Positions 43,058 through 52,060 are shown, counted from the first letter of the stretch. The stretch: DNA of 64,000 nt from Clostridiales bacterium COT073_COT-073 (GCA_003858485.1 RQYD01000002.1:186001-250000); one strand, 5' to 3'. Translations and numbers: made by a program. Notes: generated by a model not told the origin, from the letters alone.

Positions 43058-43825
43058 TTATTCGTGCATATACTGCTTAAACAATTCTATCATCTTATCC
43101 GCTATTTGTCCTTCCAGATCCTGTCCTTTGATTTGTTCATCCGCATATGGCGTCAGCTCCGGATAATCTCCGATCTGAACAGCATAGTAGGCATTTTGAA
43201 ACATAGTAATATCATTTTTATCATTGCCAAAACAAATATAATCTCCCATTATGAAGCTGCGAATTCCTGTAGCTTTGGTGCTGTTTTCCGGATTGATATA
43301 AAGATAATTCTCAATTTCATGAAACAGAATCTCTACTGGCTGCTTCGCCATTTTTTGCAATAATTCTTCCTTACAAGAAAGATGGTTTTCTAAATTAATC
43401 ACTACTTTAACCGGTCTATCTATTTCATGAAACTCTCTTTCTTCAGCAATACCCTGAATATTTACCCGACTGATAAAGGAAATTTTATCTCCTAAAAAGG
43501 AATGATAATCAATAATATCATCCACAAAGTAGGGAATATTCCGTTCTTTACAATACCGGATCAACTCCAGGTACAAAGAATAATTGATTACATCAGCAGT
43601 TTTCAATTCTCCCCGATGATAGATCAATGCTCCATTCAGCCCAATTACCGGATATCCGGAAAAATAATCCCCAATCACCGGCAAACAGTCCCGATAGGAG
43701 CGAGCAGAAGCAAAAATTATTTGATGTCCATATATATTCGCCTTTTGCAAGGCATAATAAATCTTCTCTGGGATCGTCATTCCATCAAAACAAATGGTAC
43801 CATCCAAATCAAAAATAAAGTTCAT
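43058..43825 (-). CDS. HAD-superfamily phosphatase (Cof-like)
   Basis: A 255-residue HAD hydrolase. Motif I is FDLDGTICFDG, motif II the serine in IIFASARSYRD, and motif IV GDYICFGNDKNDITMF with the two acidic Mg ligands. A cap domain of the C2 type lies between. It dephosphorylates small molecules, probably a sugar phosphate or nucleotide. It precedes the two ATP-grasp genes on the same strand and follows the small TPR-like gene by about 20 bp. Shared operon membership suggests a linked biosynthetic task. Confidence 0.9.
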   Translation of the reverse strand: MNFIFDLDGTICFDGMTIPEKIYYALQKANIYGHQIIFASARSYRDCLPVIGDYFSGYPVIGLNGALIYHRGELKTADVINYSLYLELIRYCKERNIPYFVDDIIDYHSFLGDKISFISRVNIQGIAEEREFHEIDRPVKVVINLENHLSCKEELLQKMAKQPVEILFHEIENYLYINPENSTKATGIRSFIMGDYICFGNDKNDITMFQNAYYAVQIGDYPELTPYADEQIKGQDLEGQIADKMIELFKQYMHE

Positions 43826-43846
43826 CTGTATATTTACCCCGCTTTT

Positions 43847-44161
43847 TTATTGGCAAAGCCAGTGAAATCGCTCCATAACTTCCAGCAACATCTCCGCTTC
43901 ATACACCTCATCAGCCAATAAATCATCATATTCTTGTTCGATTTCATCGGAGCGTTCATTGATATAGGTTAAATATTCTTTGCTTTTTCCATATTCTGCT
44001 TTAAGAAAATAATATTCTCCTAAGATCATATAGGCTTTTATTTTAGATACTTCATCTTCTTCAGCATTCTCCACCACCGCCAGCAAACTTTCAATCGCCT
44101 TTTCTTCCATTCCTCTGCTTAATTGGAGCAAAGCTTTGTTTAAATATAATTCTGCATTCAT
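43847..44161 (-). CDS. Small TPR-like helical protein
   Basis: 104 residues of paired amphipathic helices resembling tetratricopeptide repeats: YLNKALLQLSRGMEEKAIES, IKAYMILGEYYFLKAEYGKS, ending in a strongly acidic helix. TPR proteins bind other proteins. The ATG at 44161 has GGAGG six bases upstream; a longer in-frame extension to 44206 does not. It is the first gene of the run leading to the HAD and ATP-grasp genes. Partner unknown. Confidence 0.65.
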   Translation of the reverse strand: MNAELYLNKALLQLSRGMEEKAIESLLAVVENAEEDEVSKIKAYMILGEYYFLKAEYGKSKEYLTYINERSDEIEQEYDDLLADEVYEAEMLLEVMERFHWLCQ

Positions 44162-44483
44162 AGGATACCTCCAGTTGTAATATGGAAAATTACAGATTTT
44201 GTGCATAAACTAAAAACCAATTCATATTTTTTAGCCCCCCAAGGGCACTCATACCACCATTAGCAAATCAAATTTGAAGTCTGCCACTCTCACACCAGAC
44301 ATTCTTCCGAATGTTCTATTTCAAATTTAACATGAGCTCTTAAAAAATGCAAAGGGTTTTTATTCTTCTTAAAAACCATAAAAATAACAGGCTTTTTATT
44401 TGTCTGTTCTAAAAAGCCAGCGCTGCTAAAAACTATGAAGACTTTATTATGATTTTGGCAAAGTTGTATCAATAGTTCACAAA

Positions 44484-44507
44484 ACAGACTGTAGGAAAGT
44501 TGAGTCA
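44484..44507. repeat. Fragment of the palindromic repeat (right end only, copy D)
   Basis: CAGACTGTAGGAAAGTTGAGT matches the right ends at 53603-53634 and 3458-3474, but no matching left end is present. The rest of the 44207-44601 gap holds an imperfect inverted repeat, AAATTTGAA (44270-44278) / TTCAAATTT (44320-44328), and no convincing gene. Confidence 0.4.
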
Positions 44508-44512
44508 TTAAT

Positions 44513-44557
44513 AAAAGGCTTGTCTGGTGATTAAGAAATCCTCATACAAGCCCTTTT
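44513..44557 (-). terminator. Terminator after sdaAA
   Basis: GGCTTGT (44517-44523) pairs with ACAAGCC (44546-44552). The stem is flanked by T-runs on the plus side (CTTTTTT) and a TTTTATT on the minus side. It lies about 45 bp after the sdaAA stop. Confidence 0.65.
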
Positions 44558-44601
44558 TTCTGAATTCTGGTAATTTTAACTTCTTTGCAACCATTAAAAC
44601 T

Positions 44602-45468
44602 TCACCACTTCATGCCAGCCGTAATTTTTCGTCCGGTTTTTGTCCTGGCTAAACCTCCACGTGCAGTTTCCCGATAAGCCGGTGCCATATTCATGCCCAC
44701 TTCTTTCATCGCATCAATCACCTCATCTGCCGGAATGACACTTTCAATTCCGGCCAGTGCCATATCGGCTGCAGCTATGGCATTGACTGCACCACCAACA
44801 TTGCGTTTAATACAGGGAACTTCGACCAATCCGGCTACTGGATCACAAACCAGTCCTAAGAGCATTTTCATAGCCATAGCAACTGCATGCAGGATTTGTT
44901 TATGACTGCCACCACGCAGATGAACCAAAGCCCCTGCTGCCATGGATGAGGCTGATCCCACTTCTGCCTGACAGCCACCGGCTGCTCCGGAAATAAAAGC
45001 TCTGGCTGCAATCACTTGGCCAATTCCAGCCGCCACATAAAGGGCTTCAATAATTTTCTCTTCCGACACTCCCCGCCGATACATTGGTAAAAGCACTGCC
45101 GGCAGTACCCCACATGCCCCCGCTGTCGGTGCAGCTACAATTTTTTTCATGCAGGCATTAGACTCTCCGGTTTTTAAAGCCTCAGCAATCACTTCAGCCA
45201 TAAACTCCCCGCCAATCGTTCCTCCGGCGGCTGAATATTCCTGCATTTTAGCTCCATCTCCACCGGATAAATTACTTTTAGATCTTAAATTGCCATCATA
45301 ATTCTCACCCGCATCTCGCATGGCTTGCCACATTGTCTGCATTTTTCCCACTGAATCAGCTTTAGCACCTCCGCGTTCGGATACATCATCCTCTAAAATC
45401 GCCTCCCAAAAAGCTTTATTTTCTTGTTCACAAAATTCTATAATTTCTTGTAATGAGCGATATGCCAT
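44602..45468 (-). CDS. sdaAA: L-serine dehydratase, iron-sulphur dependent, alpha subunit
   Basis: A 288-residue catalytic subunit of the [4Fe-4S] serine ammonia-lyase that converts L-serine to pyruvate and ammonia. Cluster and active-site blocks are APTAGACGVLPAVLLPMYRR, GCQAEVGSASSMAAGAL, and CDPVAGLVEVPCIKRNVGGA. The cluster is oxygen-labile, fitting an anaerobe. AAAGGAAT lies before the ATG. It follows the beta-subunit gene by about 110 bp on the same strand. Confidence 0.97.
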   Translation of the reverse strand: MAYRSLQEIIEFCEQENKAFWEAILEDDVSERGGAKADSVGKMQTMWQAMRDAGENYDGNLRSKSNLSGGDGAKMQEYSAAGGTIGGEFMAEVIAEALKTGESNACMKKIVAAPTAGACGVLPAVLLPMYRRGVSEEKIIEALYVAAGIGQVIAARAFISGAAGGCQAEVGSASSMAAGALVHLRGGSHKQILHAVAMAMKMLLGLVCDPVAGLVEVPCIKRNVGGAVNAIAAADMALAGIESVIPADEVIDAMKEVGMNMAPAYRETARGGLARTKTGRKITAGMKW

Positions 45469-45579
45469 ATTGATTCCTTTCTACTATTACCATTCTCTTA
45501 TCCACCGGCCAAGTCTTCTTCTGTTTAAATAATTTTGCCGAATCTATACTAACGGGATCAGATTGATTTCTTTTCCTCT

Positions 45580-46239
45580 TTACATACCCGGAATATAGGT
45601 GACTTTCATAATGCCAAAAATCATTTCTAATTTATCAATAACTTCCTTTTCAATGGCTTCATCAATTTCAATAATCATCACTGCTTGTGTTCCCCTTTTT
45701 CCCCGAAAAAGACGCATGGTGGCAATATTGATTTTTTTAGCTGCCAATACAGAGGTTACTTCTGCCACACAACCGGGTAAGTCTTTGTTATGTATGATTA
45801 AAGTCGGATATTCGGCCGTACACTCAACTTCTGCCTGGTCTATCTTATTGATCATGATTCGGCTGCCGCCAATGGAAGAACCCTGCACTTCAATCCTGCG
45901 ACCGGCTGCATCTGTCAGCTCCATAATTACGGTATTCGGATGCGCTCCCGGCAATTGGATATTCTCCATACTAAAATGAAAACCTTTTTCAGCTGCAATT
46001 TCATAAGAAAACGGAATTCGCTCATCATCTTCCTTCATTCCCAAAATTCCAGCCACCACTGCTCTGTCTGTACCATGTCCCCGACCAGTATCAGCAAATG
46101 AACCATGCAGATAGATCTTGGCTGCTATCGGCTCAGTTCCTAAAAGCCGGCGGGCCACATAACCCAGTTTAACGGCACCAGCAGTATGGGAACTGGATGG
46201 GCCAATCATCACCGGCCCTAATATATCAAATATATTCAT
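45580..46239 (-). CDS. sdaAB: L-serine dehydratase, iron-sulphur dependent, beta subunit
   Basis: A 219-residue partner subunit. The N-terminal signature is DILGPVMIGPSSSHTAGAVK, and the C-terminal ACT-type regulatory domain reads YPTLIIHNKDLPGCVAEVTS, then KINIATMRLFRGKRGTQ. The ACT domain probably senses serine. First gene of the sdaAB-sdaAA operon; GAGGAT precedes the ATG. Its upstream neighbour is a DNA-glycosylase remnant. Confidence 0.96.
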   Translation of the reverse strand: MNIFDILGPVMIGPSSSHTAGAVKLGYVARRLLGTEPIAAKIYLHGSFADTGRGHGTDRAVVAGILGMKEDDERIPFSYEIAAEKGFHFSMENIQLPGAHPNTVIMELTDAAGRRIEVQGSSIGGSRIMINKIDQAEVECTAEYPTLIIHNKDLPGCVAEVTSVLAAKKINIATMRLFRGKRGTQAVMIIEIDEAIEKEVIDKLEMIFGIMKVTYIPGM

Positions 46240-46287
46240 TTTTTTATCCTCATTCTATCCTAATAAAATAAATATCTCCGTCTTTCC

Positions 46288-46386
46288 CTAATTCTCAGAA
46301 AATGATAAGCGAAACTCTTCTTTGGTAAGCCCTAAATCCAAAGCACGATATAAATAGTGCGACGCAATCGAAGAATAGGGTTTCCA
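46288..46386 (-). pseudogene. C-terminal remnant of a DNA-3-methyladenine glycosylase (AlkA/HhH-GPD)
   Basis: The minus strand reads WKPYSSIASHYLYRALDLGL then TKEEFRLSFSEN and a TAG stop at 46290-46288. 'W(K/R)PYRS.AS.YLWR' is the typical end of AlkA-type base-excision glycosylases. Upstream the frame meets a stop after about 14 further codons, and no HhH or catalytic Asp region is present. This is therefore a gene fragment of about 33 codons, just upstream of sdaAB. Confidence 0.55.
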
Positions 46387-46606
46387 TTTTTTGACATGTT
46401 TTAGTATAACACAAATATCTGAAATTTACGAGAACAAAGCTATATCCGATTTCTGATTCTGTCAAAACAGCAAAACAATATTGTACCCAATCCTTTTATT
46501 TTTTGCAAAACTATCATCGGATTCCCCTATAACTTTCGGAGCCGAGTTTTTTATACTTTTTAGTCCAGCTAACCGTTTAGAAATGCTACACGAAAGGTAA
46601 AAGAAA

Positions 46607-46640
46607 AGTGTATAAAAGTGTATAAAAGTGCATAAAAGCT
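46607..46640. repeat. Short tandem repeat, about 10-bp unit
   Basis: TATAAAAGTG occurs at 46611-46620 and 46621-46630, followed by the variant CATAAAAGCT at 46631-46640 and preceded by AGTG. It lies upstream of the YitT gene. Period 10 equals about one helical turn, so phased A-tract bending is possible. Confidence 0.5.
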
Positions 46641-46734
46641 ATAAAATGAAATTTGAAATTTGTTAAAGAAAATATGTCTTTCCTTTTTTACTTTTTTTTG
46701 TTATAATTAATATGTTTGTGAATAAAAATATAAA

Positions 46735-46801
46735 AAATCGTTATTTCGGTATTAGTCAAAGCAGTTTCGCATTGCCTTTTAATATACCAAAGTAACGATT
46801 T
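46735..46801. promoter_or_regulatory. Long imperfect inverted repeat ahead of the YitT gene
   Basis: Arms 46735-46752 and 46784-46801 (AAATCGTTATTTCGGTAT and its near complement, 16 of 18) enclose a 31-nt loop. A TATAAT at 46702-46707 lies upstream with only a weak -35. The hairpin would be in the leader of the YitT mRNA, 26 bp ahead of the start, and may control its expression. Confidence 0.45.
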
Positions 46802-46827
46802 CCGTCATTAAATTAAAGGATACTGTT

Positions 46828-47706
46828 ATGATACCCAAGTTTGCCACCAAAACCCCCCAGTCAAAAGCCCTTTGGAGCATTGGCTGTGTACTTATAACTG
46901 CACTTTTGCAAGCATTTATCATTGAAACTTTTTTAGAACCGGCTCAGCTTTTACCGGCAGGTTTTACCGGTGTTGCCATTATTTTAAACCGTGTATTCTT
47001 TGAATTTTTTCAACTTGAAATCTCAACTGCTTTTTTTATTGTTCTTTTGAATTTACCGGTGGCCTTAGTTTGCGCCAAAACTGTCGGCAAAAAATTTACC
47101 CTTTATTCTACCATTGAATTTATTGCAGCTGCCCTTTTCTTAAAGTGGTTTCGCTTTCCAACAATTTTTCATGACACCATGTTAAACATCATTTTTGGCG
47201 GTTTTATCAATGGTCTTTCCATTGCCATTGCTTTATCAGGTAATGCCTCCACCGGCGGCACTGACTTTATTGCCCTTTATGTGGCCAATAAAACCGGCCG
47301 TGAAATTTGGCGGCATGTATTTGTATTTAATATTGTCTTACTGGCTATTTTCGGTTATTTATTTGGCTGGGAATATGCCGGTTATTCCATTTTATATCAA
47401 TTTATTTCAACCAAAACAATTGAAACTTTTTATCAGCGTTACAAAAGAGTTACTCTGCAAATTACTACCCAATTTCCGGACAAAGTAATTAAGGAATACC
47501 TGGCCAATCACCGCCATGGCATTAGTGTTGTCAATGGTTATGGCGGATACAGTGGTCGTGATGTTTCGCTGCTGCATATTGTCTGCTCCAGCTATGAAAT
47601 GGATGCCTCGATCAAAACAATTTGTCATGCTGATCCGGGTGTAGTAATCAATGTTATTCCATCCATTAACTTTTATGGTCGTTTTTATCGGCCACCCCTG
47701 GAATAG
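46828..47706 (+). CDS. YitT-family integral membrane protein (DUF161 + DUF2179)
   Basis: 292 residues. Five or six membrane segments fill the first roughly 200 residues (SIGCVLITALLQAFIIETFL, AGFTGVAIILNRVFF, GNASTGGTDFIALYVANKTG). A cytoplasmic DUF2179 domain follows (LQITTQFPDKVIKEYLANHR ... VSLLHIVCSSYEMDASIKTI, DPGVVINVIPS). This is the standard layout of a widespread Firmicutes family of poorly known transport or signalling role. It is convergent with the sensor gene and their ends overlap by 41 bp. Confidence 0.93.
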   Translation: MIPKFATKTPQSKALWSIGCVLITALLQAFIIETFLEPAQLLPAGFTGVAIILNRVFFEFFQLEISTAFFIVLLNLPVALVCAKTVGKKFTLYSTIEFIAAALFLKWFRFPTIFHDTMLNIIFGGFINGLSIAIALSGNASTGGTDFIALYVANKTGREIWRHVFVFNIVLLAIFGYLFGWEYAGYSILYQFISTKTIETFYQRYKRVTLQITTQFPDKVIKEYLANHRHGISVVNGYGGYSGRDVSLLHIVCSSYEMDASIKTICHADPGVVINVIPSINFYGRFYRPPLE

Positions 47707-48652
47707 GTCTTTTAAACAGTAATAACATTAAAATAAAACTTAAAATGGCAATACCTGAAATAAAAATATTATGAGCTAAAATCATATTCAGCTGAACCCT
47801 CATATCCCGTTGATCCAGTCCGGCAATTAAGTAAAAATCTGTATTGCCCAGTTTTTTGGATAAATAAATCTTCTGGTTCCCCTGGTAAGCAGCCCGGTAC
47901 ATTTCCATTTCATTGCTTAACAGATTACTGCCCAACTCCTTTAAGTTTCCTTTGCTAACATTAAAAATCGTATCTGCCTGGGCAATATCCTGATGAAAAG
48001 TATACTGTGGGTGTACAATAAATCGCCCTTCCTTATCCAAAATAAACGGATATCCATTCTCACCCAGCTTTTCATTTTCCAATAATTTAATCAGCTGCAA
48101 CAAGCTGATATCAATGCTAAGCACTGCTGTTTGTTCTTCATTTTTTAATAATTTTGACATAGTCACTACCGGCGTATTGCTATGAACATCAATATATACC
48201 TCGGTATAGGCAATTTCCTCTTTTTTCTTCTCCGCTTCTATATACCATGGCCGTTCATTGAATTTCAAATCCGCCTCCTTGGAATGCCAGCCGGCTCCAC
48301 TTTCCATTGTTCCATCCGGAAACCCGACATAAATGTCAATCATTCCATATTCTTTCTTTAAAGAAGTATATTGCTGACGCAGATGTTCGGTAATTTCGTC
48401 ATTCCTGGCTTCTGTTAGTTTTTTAGCAATATAACTGGCTTCCGTATTTAATAAAACTTCCCGTTTGGCAAAAAAATTACTGACTTTTTCATTCAAATAT
48501 TCCATTTTGGTGGTGACATTTTGGTTAATTTTATTACGCAAAGATTCTGCTGCTTTTAAATATGAAGCAACATTCATATAAAGCACCACCAGCAAAACAA
48601 TTCCGGCAATAGCTATAATTATTTTTTGATGAATTCCCAATTTCATCTTCAT
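47666..48652 (-). CDS. Membrane-bound dCache sensor domain protein without an output domain
   Basis: 328 residues. One N-terminal membrane segment (IIIAIAGIVLLVVLYMNVA) precedes a double-Cache extracellular domain: YGMIDIYVGFPDGTMESGAG, FNERPWYIEAEKKKEEIAYT, VYIDVHSNTPVVTMSK, LGENGYPFILDKEGRFIVHP. A second membrane segment (FISGIAILSFILMLLLF) and a tail of only about 17 residues follow. Chemoreceptors and kinases have HAMP plus output domains there, so this is either a truncated receptor or a stand-alone ligand sensor. It is the last gene of the glycan-cluster strand and overlaps the YitT gene end. Confidence 0.8.
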   Translation of the reverse strand: MKMKLGIHQKIIIAIAGIVLLVVLYMNVASYLKAAESLRNKINQNVTTKMEYLNEKVSNFFAKREVLLNTEASYIAKKLTEARNDEITEHLRQQYTSLKKEYGMIDIYVGFPDGTMESGAGWHSKEADLKFNERPWYIEAEKKKEEIAYTEVYIDVHSNTPVVTMSKLLKNEEQTAVLSIDISLLQLIKLLENEKLGENGYPFILDKEGRFIVHPQYTFHQDIAQADTIFNVSKGNLKELGSNLLSNEMEMYRAAYQGNQKIYLSKKLGNTDFYLIAGLDQRDMRVQLNMILAHNIFISGIAILSFILMLLLFKRPIPGVADKNDHKS

Positions 48653-48808
48653 TCTTTACTCTCCTCAATTTAACTGAAGAAAGAAATCTTTTGTTTCAGC
48701 TGTATTATTGATAACTCAACTTTTGATTTCTTATTTAACATTGGCTTAAAATATTGCTACTGTAAATATATCGGCCAAAACTGAATAAAAACAAGTCTGA
48801 GCAGCTTT

Positions 48809-51800
48809 CTAAATTTCTATAAGTAAAGTTAGAATTGCAAAAGGCTCTACCGTCAAATGACAGATATTGGTATTTTCTGCCACTAAACTTTGCTTTTCCT
48901 CCAGCATATCGCATAGCCAAATTCGTTTGCATAAAGGTGCCAATCTTAATGTCAGTTTGCTTCTCTTATTTTCAAATTCATATAACCGGAGCACAATATC
49001 CTTTGTTTTTTCGGCTTGCTTTATAACTTCAACCATAATATTGCCATTGGTATGCTCTACCAATCCATAACGTTCTGGTAAACTAAGCTTTTTGCTGGTA
49101 GTTTTTGAATTTTGCTGCCTGGCTGCTGCATTGGGAATATAGCCAATAAAGGGATTATTCAGTAAATATGCTTCTCTGACCACAGCTGCCTCCTGCCAGG
49201 AGCCTATATGCGGAAAAATACTGTAAACAGCCTGATGCAATTCCCTGTCCGCTTTTGGATTGGGATATCTGCCGGATTTAATTAAGGACAAGCCAATTAC
49301 ATTTTCCTCAATACTGACTCCATATTTACAGTCGTTGAGGAAACTGACACCATATCCGCTTTCTGCCACATCCATCCATTTATGATAGCAGACTTCAAAC
49401 CTTGCCCAATCCCAGGAAGTATTATAGGCCGTAGAGCGTTTGACGTTGCCATACTGAATTTCATAGGTTGCCTCTGTGGTATTTAATGCCAATGGAAACA
49501 ATGCCTTTAAAAAAATTTGATCTTCCCGCCAATTGGTTATAAATTGAATGTCAACTCTGGGTGAGTTTCCGTAAAAACAAATCATTTCTTCAATGATCGT
49601 GTCCTGGTACTGCCATTTAAATTTCAAGGCAAAACGATAAGGGCCTGTTTCTATCACTTCTGCAGTTAGCAAATCTTCCACCGGCCAGGACTTCTCCTTA
49701 TAATATGCAAATAAATTCCAATTATCATACTTATGTGGCTTATCTTCATATGCCATTAGAACATTAGCACATTCTCCCGACTGCAATAGTTGCCGTTCGG
49801 CAGTTTTATCATACCATGAGCAGATATGCCCTTTTTCGTTAAAGCAAATCTCTGCAAATGGAGTATTCACTTTTTCTACTGATAGCTCCACCGGCTTACT
49901 CTCCAGCCATTGGTCGGATATAACTGCATAGCCTTTAGCCGGAACATTCTCTGCCCATACCAAATAATACCCATCGACTGTTTTTTGAAAACATTGCAGA
50001 TCACCTGGCTCAGATAAAGCAGCAAAGCCGCTGGCCATTTGTCCATTGCCATTAAAAACTACTGCTTGTCCGACTGCATTGGCAATTGCTTGTAAGCGCC
50101 ATTGTTCTTCGTCAGTTGTATAAGCAAATAATTGCTGATATTCTTTGTCGGAATCTTCATATACTTCGGCAATCGACGATCCCGGCAAAATATCATGAAA
50201 TTGATTGCGCAGTAAAATCTGCCAATGCTCTCTTAGTTTTTCTGGATAAGGTAGCCCGCAAAGAATTCGTGCCAGCAAAGAATAACTTTCCAAATTGGTT
50301 AAGGCAAATTCTCCCTTACGATTATATCGCTTATTTTTAGCCATTGCCGTATAAGTTGCCCGATGATATTCTAAGTAAAGCTCGCCTGACCATATCGGCA
50401 CTTTTTTACCCTGAATACTCCTTTCCAATTGTTCAAAAAACTGACGGGCCGTTGACAGCTTGGTTACAGGACAGCCCGGAATTCCGACCGCCAGCCTTCT
50501 TTGGGTTTCCAGCATTTCGGGGGTAGAACCACCGCCGCCATCTCCATACCCATAGGAGCATAGCACCTCCTGATTTAAATCTTTTTGCTGATATCTCTGC
50601 CACGCTCCTTTCATCTGGCTGGGATGGATATATCCATTATAATTGGTGGTAAATCGTGAAGTATGTTCATTATTGGTTTTAATCGTTCTGGTTGTCGATA
50701 CATAATCCCTGGTCGGAATGAAATGAGTTAAAATTTTGGTACCATCAATTCCCTTCCAGTAAAAGGTATCATAGGGCATCTTGTTATACTCATTCCAGCT
50801 GATTTTGGTGGTCATAAAATAGCGGATTCCACATTTATCCATAATCTGCGGCAGGGCAGCCGAATATCCAAACACATCCGGCAGCCACAAAATTACATTG
50901 TCCCTGCCAAATTCCTCTTTAAAAAAAGTTTTGCCAATCAGAAATTGCCGAACTAAGCTTTCACCGGAAGCAAGGTTACAATCCGGCTCAACAAACATCC
51001 CGCCTTCTGCCTCCCAGCGTCCTTCTGCTATTCGCATCCTAATTTGCTCATAAATCTCAGGTGCATTCTCCTTAACATATTGATAAAGCTGCGGCTGGCT
51101 TGACATAAAAATATATTCCGGATAACGGCGCATTAACTCCAGTACAGTCGAAAAACTTCGGACTGCTTTATCCTTAGTTACAGAAAGCGTCCACAACCAG
51201 GCAATATCAATATGCGTATGTCCCACACAGTAAACCAATGCTTCTGCCAAACCAGGTTGTTCATAAATTTGTTCCTGTAAATATTGGTCTGCTTGTTTGA
51301 GGCTTTGATAAAATTCCGGTGATCCCGGCTTACGTAAATCCAGCAAATTGATGGTTTGATTTAAAATAGAAATTTGCTTTAAATATAAAGTATCTTCCGG
51401 TTCTAGTAAACAGGTGACTTGGTATGGCACTAATAAATCGTAATATAATTTCTCAACTCCCAGGTCAACTGTTCGTAAAGTTGGCTGAAATAGCAAATAA
51501 AAATTTTGTACTCCGGTGTAAGCTGACAAAAAGATATCATAACTCTCTCCTGCCACTGCTTCCGGGGTCAAACGGATATCGTGGTGATTGACATCAAACC
51601 CCTGTCTGAGCTGGCCATTAATATATACTGAAAACTGCGGATTCGTTGCATCCCACTCTTCTTCTTTGCCTGTTAACAAAGAAAATTCAATCGTTTTTCC
51701 GGCAAATCCAGCCGGAATTTCCACCTTTGCCGCAAAAACGGCATACTGCAAATGACCACCCCACACATATCCTTCAGAAACCACCTCCCAATCATCCCTA

Positions 51801-51931
51801 CTCTCGTCGCCAGAAGGTTTTGACTCCTGGTCTCTTTTCTGCATTTTCCAACCCAATATTTTCGTTTTCTGTGGATAACGAAGCATTGACAACTGATTGA
51901 TAATTTCTTCAATTCTTTGCTCAGTAAACAT
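48809..51931 (-). CDS. Alpha-mannosidase (GH38)
   Basis: About 1040 residues, the usual GH38 size. The zinc and nucleophile region is seen in VGHTHIDIAWLWTLSVTKDK and VILWLPDVFGYSAALPQIM, with EAEGGMFVEPDCNLASGESL between; the central and C-terminal beta domains follow. No signal peptide, so it acts in the cytoplasm on imported mannose-containing oligosaccharides. The ATG at 51931 follows AAAGGAG by 5 bases; a 30-residue upstream in-frame extension has no such signal. It belongs with the GH78 and isomerase-like genes and, through mannose, with the GH85 enzyme at 8-12.8 kb. Confidence 0.93.
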   Translation of the reverse strand: MFTEQRIEEIINQLSMLRYPQKTKILGWKMQKRDQESKPSGDESRDDWEVVSEGYVWGGHLQYAVFAAKVEIPAGFAGKTIEFSLLTGKEEEWDATNPQFSVYINGQLRQGFDVNHHDIRLTPEAVAGESYDIFLSAYTGVQNFYLLFQPTLRTVDLGVEKLYYDLLVPYQVTCLLEPEDTLYLKQISILNQTINLLDLRKPGSPEFYQSLKQADQYLQEQIYEQPGLAEALVYCVGHTHIDIAWLWTLSVTKDKAVRSFSTVLELMRRYPEYIFMSSQPQLYQYVKENAPEIYEQIRMRIAEGRWEAEGGMFVEPDCNLASGESLVRQFLIGKTFFKEEFGRDNVILWLPDVFGYSAALPQIMDKCGIRYFMTTKISWNEYNKMPYDTFYWKGIDGTKILTHFIPTRDYVSTTRTIKTNNEHTSRFTTNYNGYIHPSQMKGAWQRYQQKDLNQEVLCSYGYGDGGGGSTPEMLETQRRLAVGIPGCPVTKLSTARQFFEQLERSIQGKKVPIWSGELYLEYHRATYTAMAKNKRYNRKGEFALTNLESYSLLARILCGLPYPEKLREHWQILLRNQFHDILPGSSIAEVYEDSDKEYQQLFAYTTDEEQWRLQAIANAVGQAVVFNGNGQMASGFAALSEPGDLQCFQKTVDGYYLVWAENVPAKGYAVISDQWLESKPVELSVEKVNTPFAEICFNEKGHICSWYDKTAERQLLQSGECANVLMAYEDKPHKYDNWNLFAYYKEKSWPVEDLLTAEVIETGPYRFALKFKWQYQDTIIEEMICFYGNSPRVDIQFITNWREDQIFLKALFPLALNTTEATYEIQYGNVKRSTAYNTSWDWARFEVCYHKWMDVAESGYGVSFLNDCKYGVSIEENVIGLSLIKSGRYPNPKADRELHQAVYSIFPHIGSWQEAAVVREAYLLNNPFIGYIPNAAARQQNSKTTSKKLSLPERYGLVEHTNGNIMVEVIKQAEKTKDIVLRLYEFENKRSKLTLRLAPLCKRIWLCDMLEEKQSLVAENTNICHLTVEPFAILTLLIEI

Positions 51932-52060
51932 ACTTTCTCCTTTGATTATTCTGCCCGGCTTCCCCACGCTTCCTGGAACATTCTTTTTCAGGTGTACAAT
52001 CGAAAACTTCTTTTGTAGCAATTTGCGAAAGGAAAAGTTAATGAATAGCGTTGACCTATT

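Noticed and set aside
44290-44508. 72-codon minus-strand frame
   Set aside because: It starts inside the repeat fragment, has no ribosome site, and its residues look like translated AT-rich DNA.
46607-46640. Tandem repeats as a CRISPR array
   Set aside because: Units are 10 bp and directly abutting, with no spacers; no cas gene is in the window.
51940-52050. Another copy of the palindromic repeat upstream of GH38
   Set aside because: GGCTTCCCCACGCTTCCTGG resembles one arm of copy A, but no matching second arm was found; similarity may be chance.
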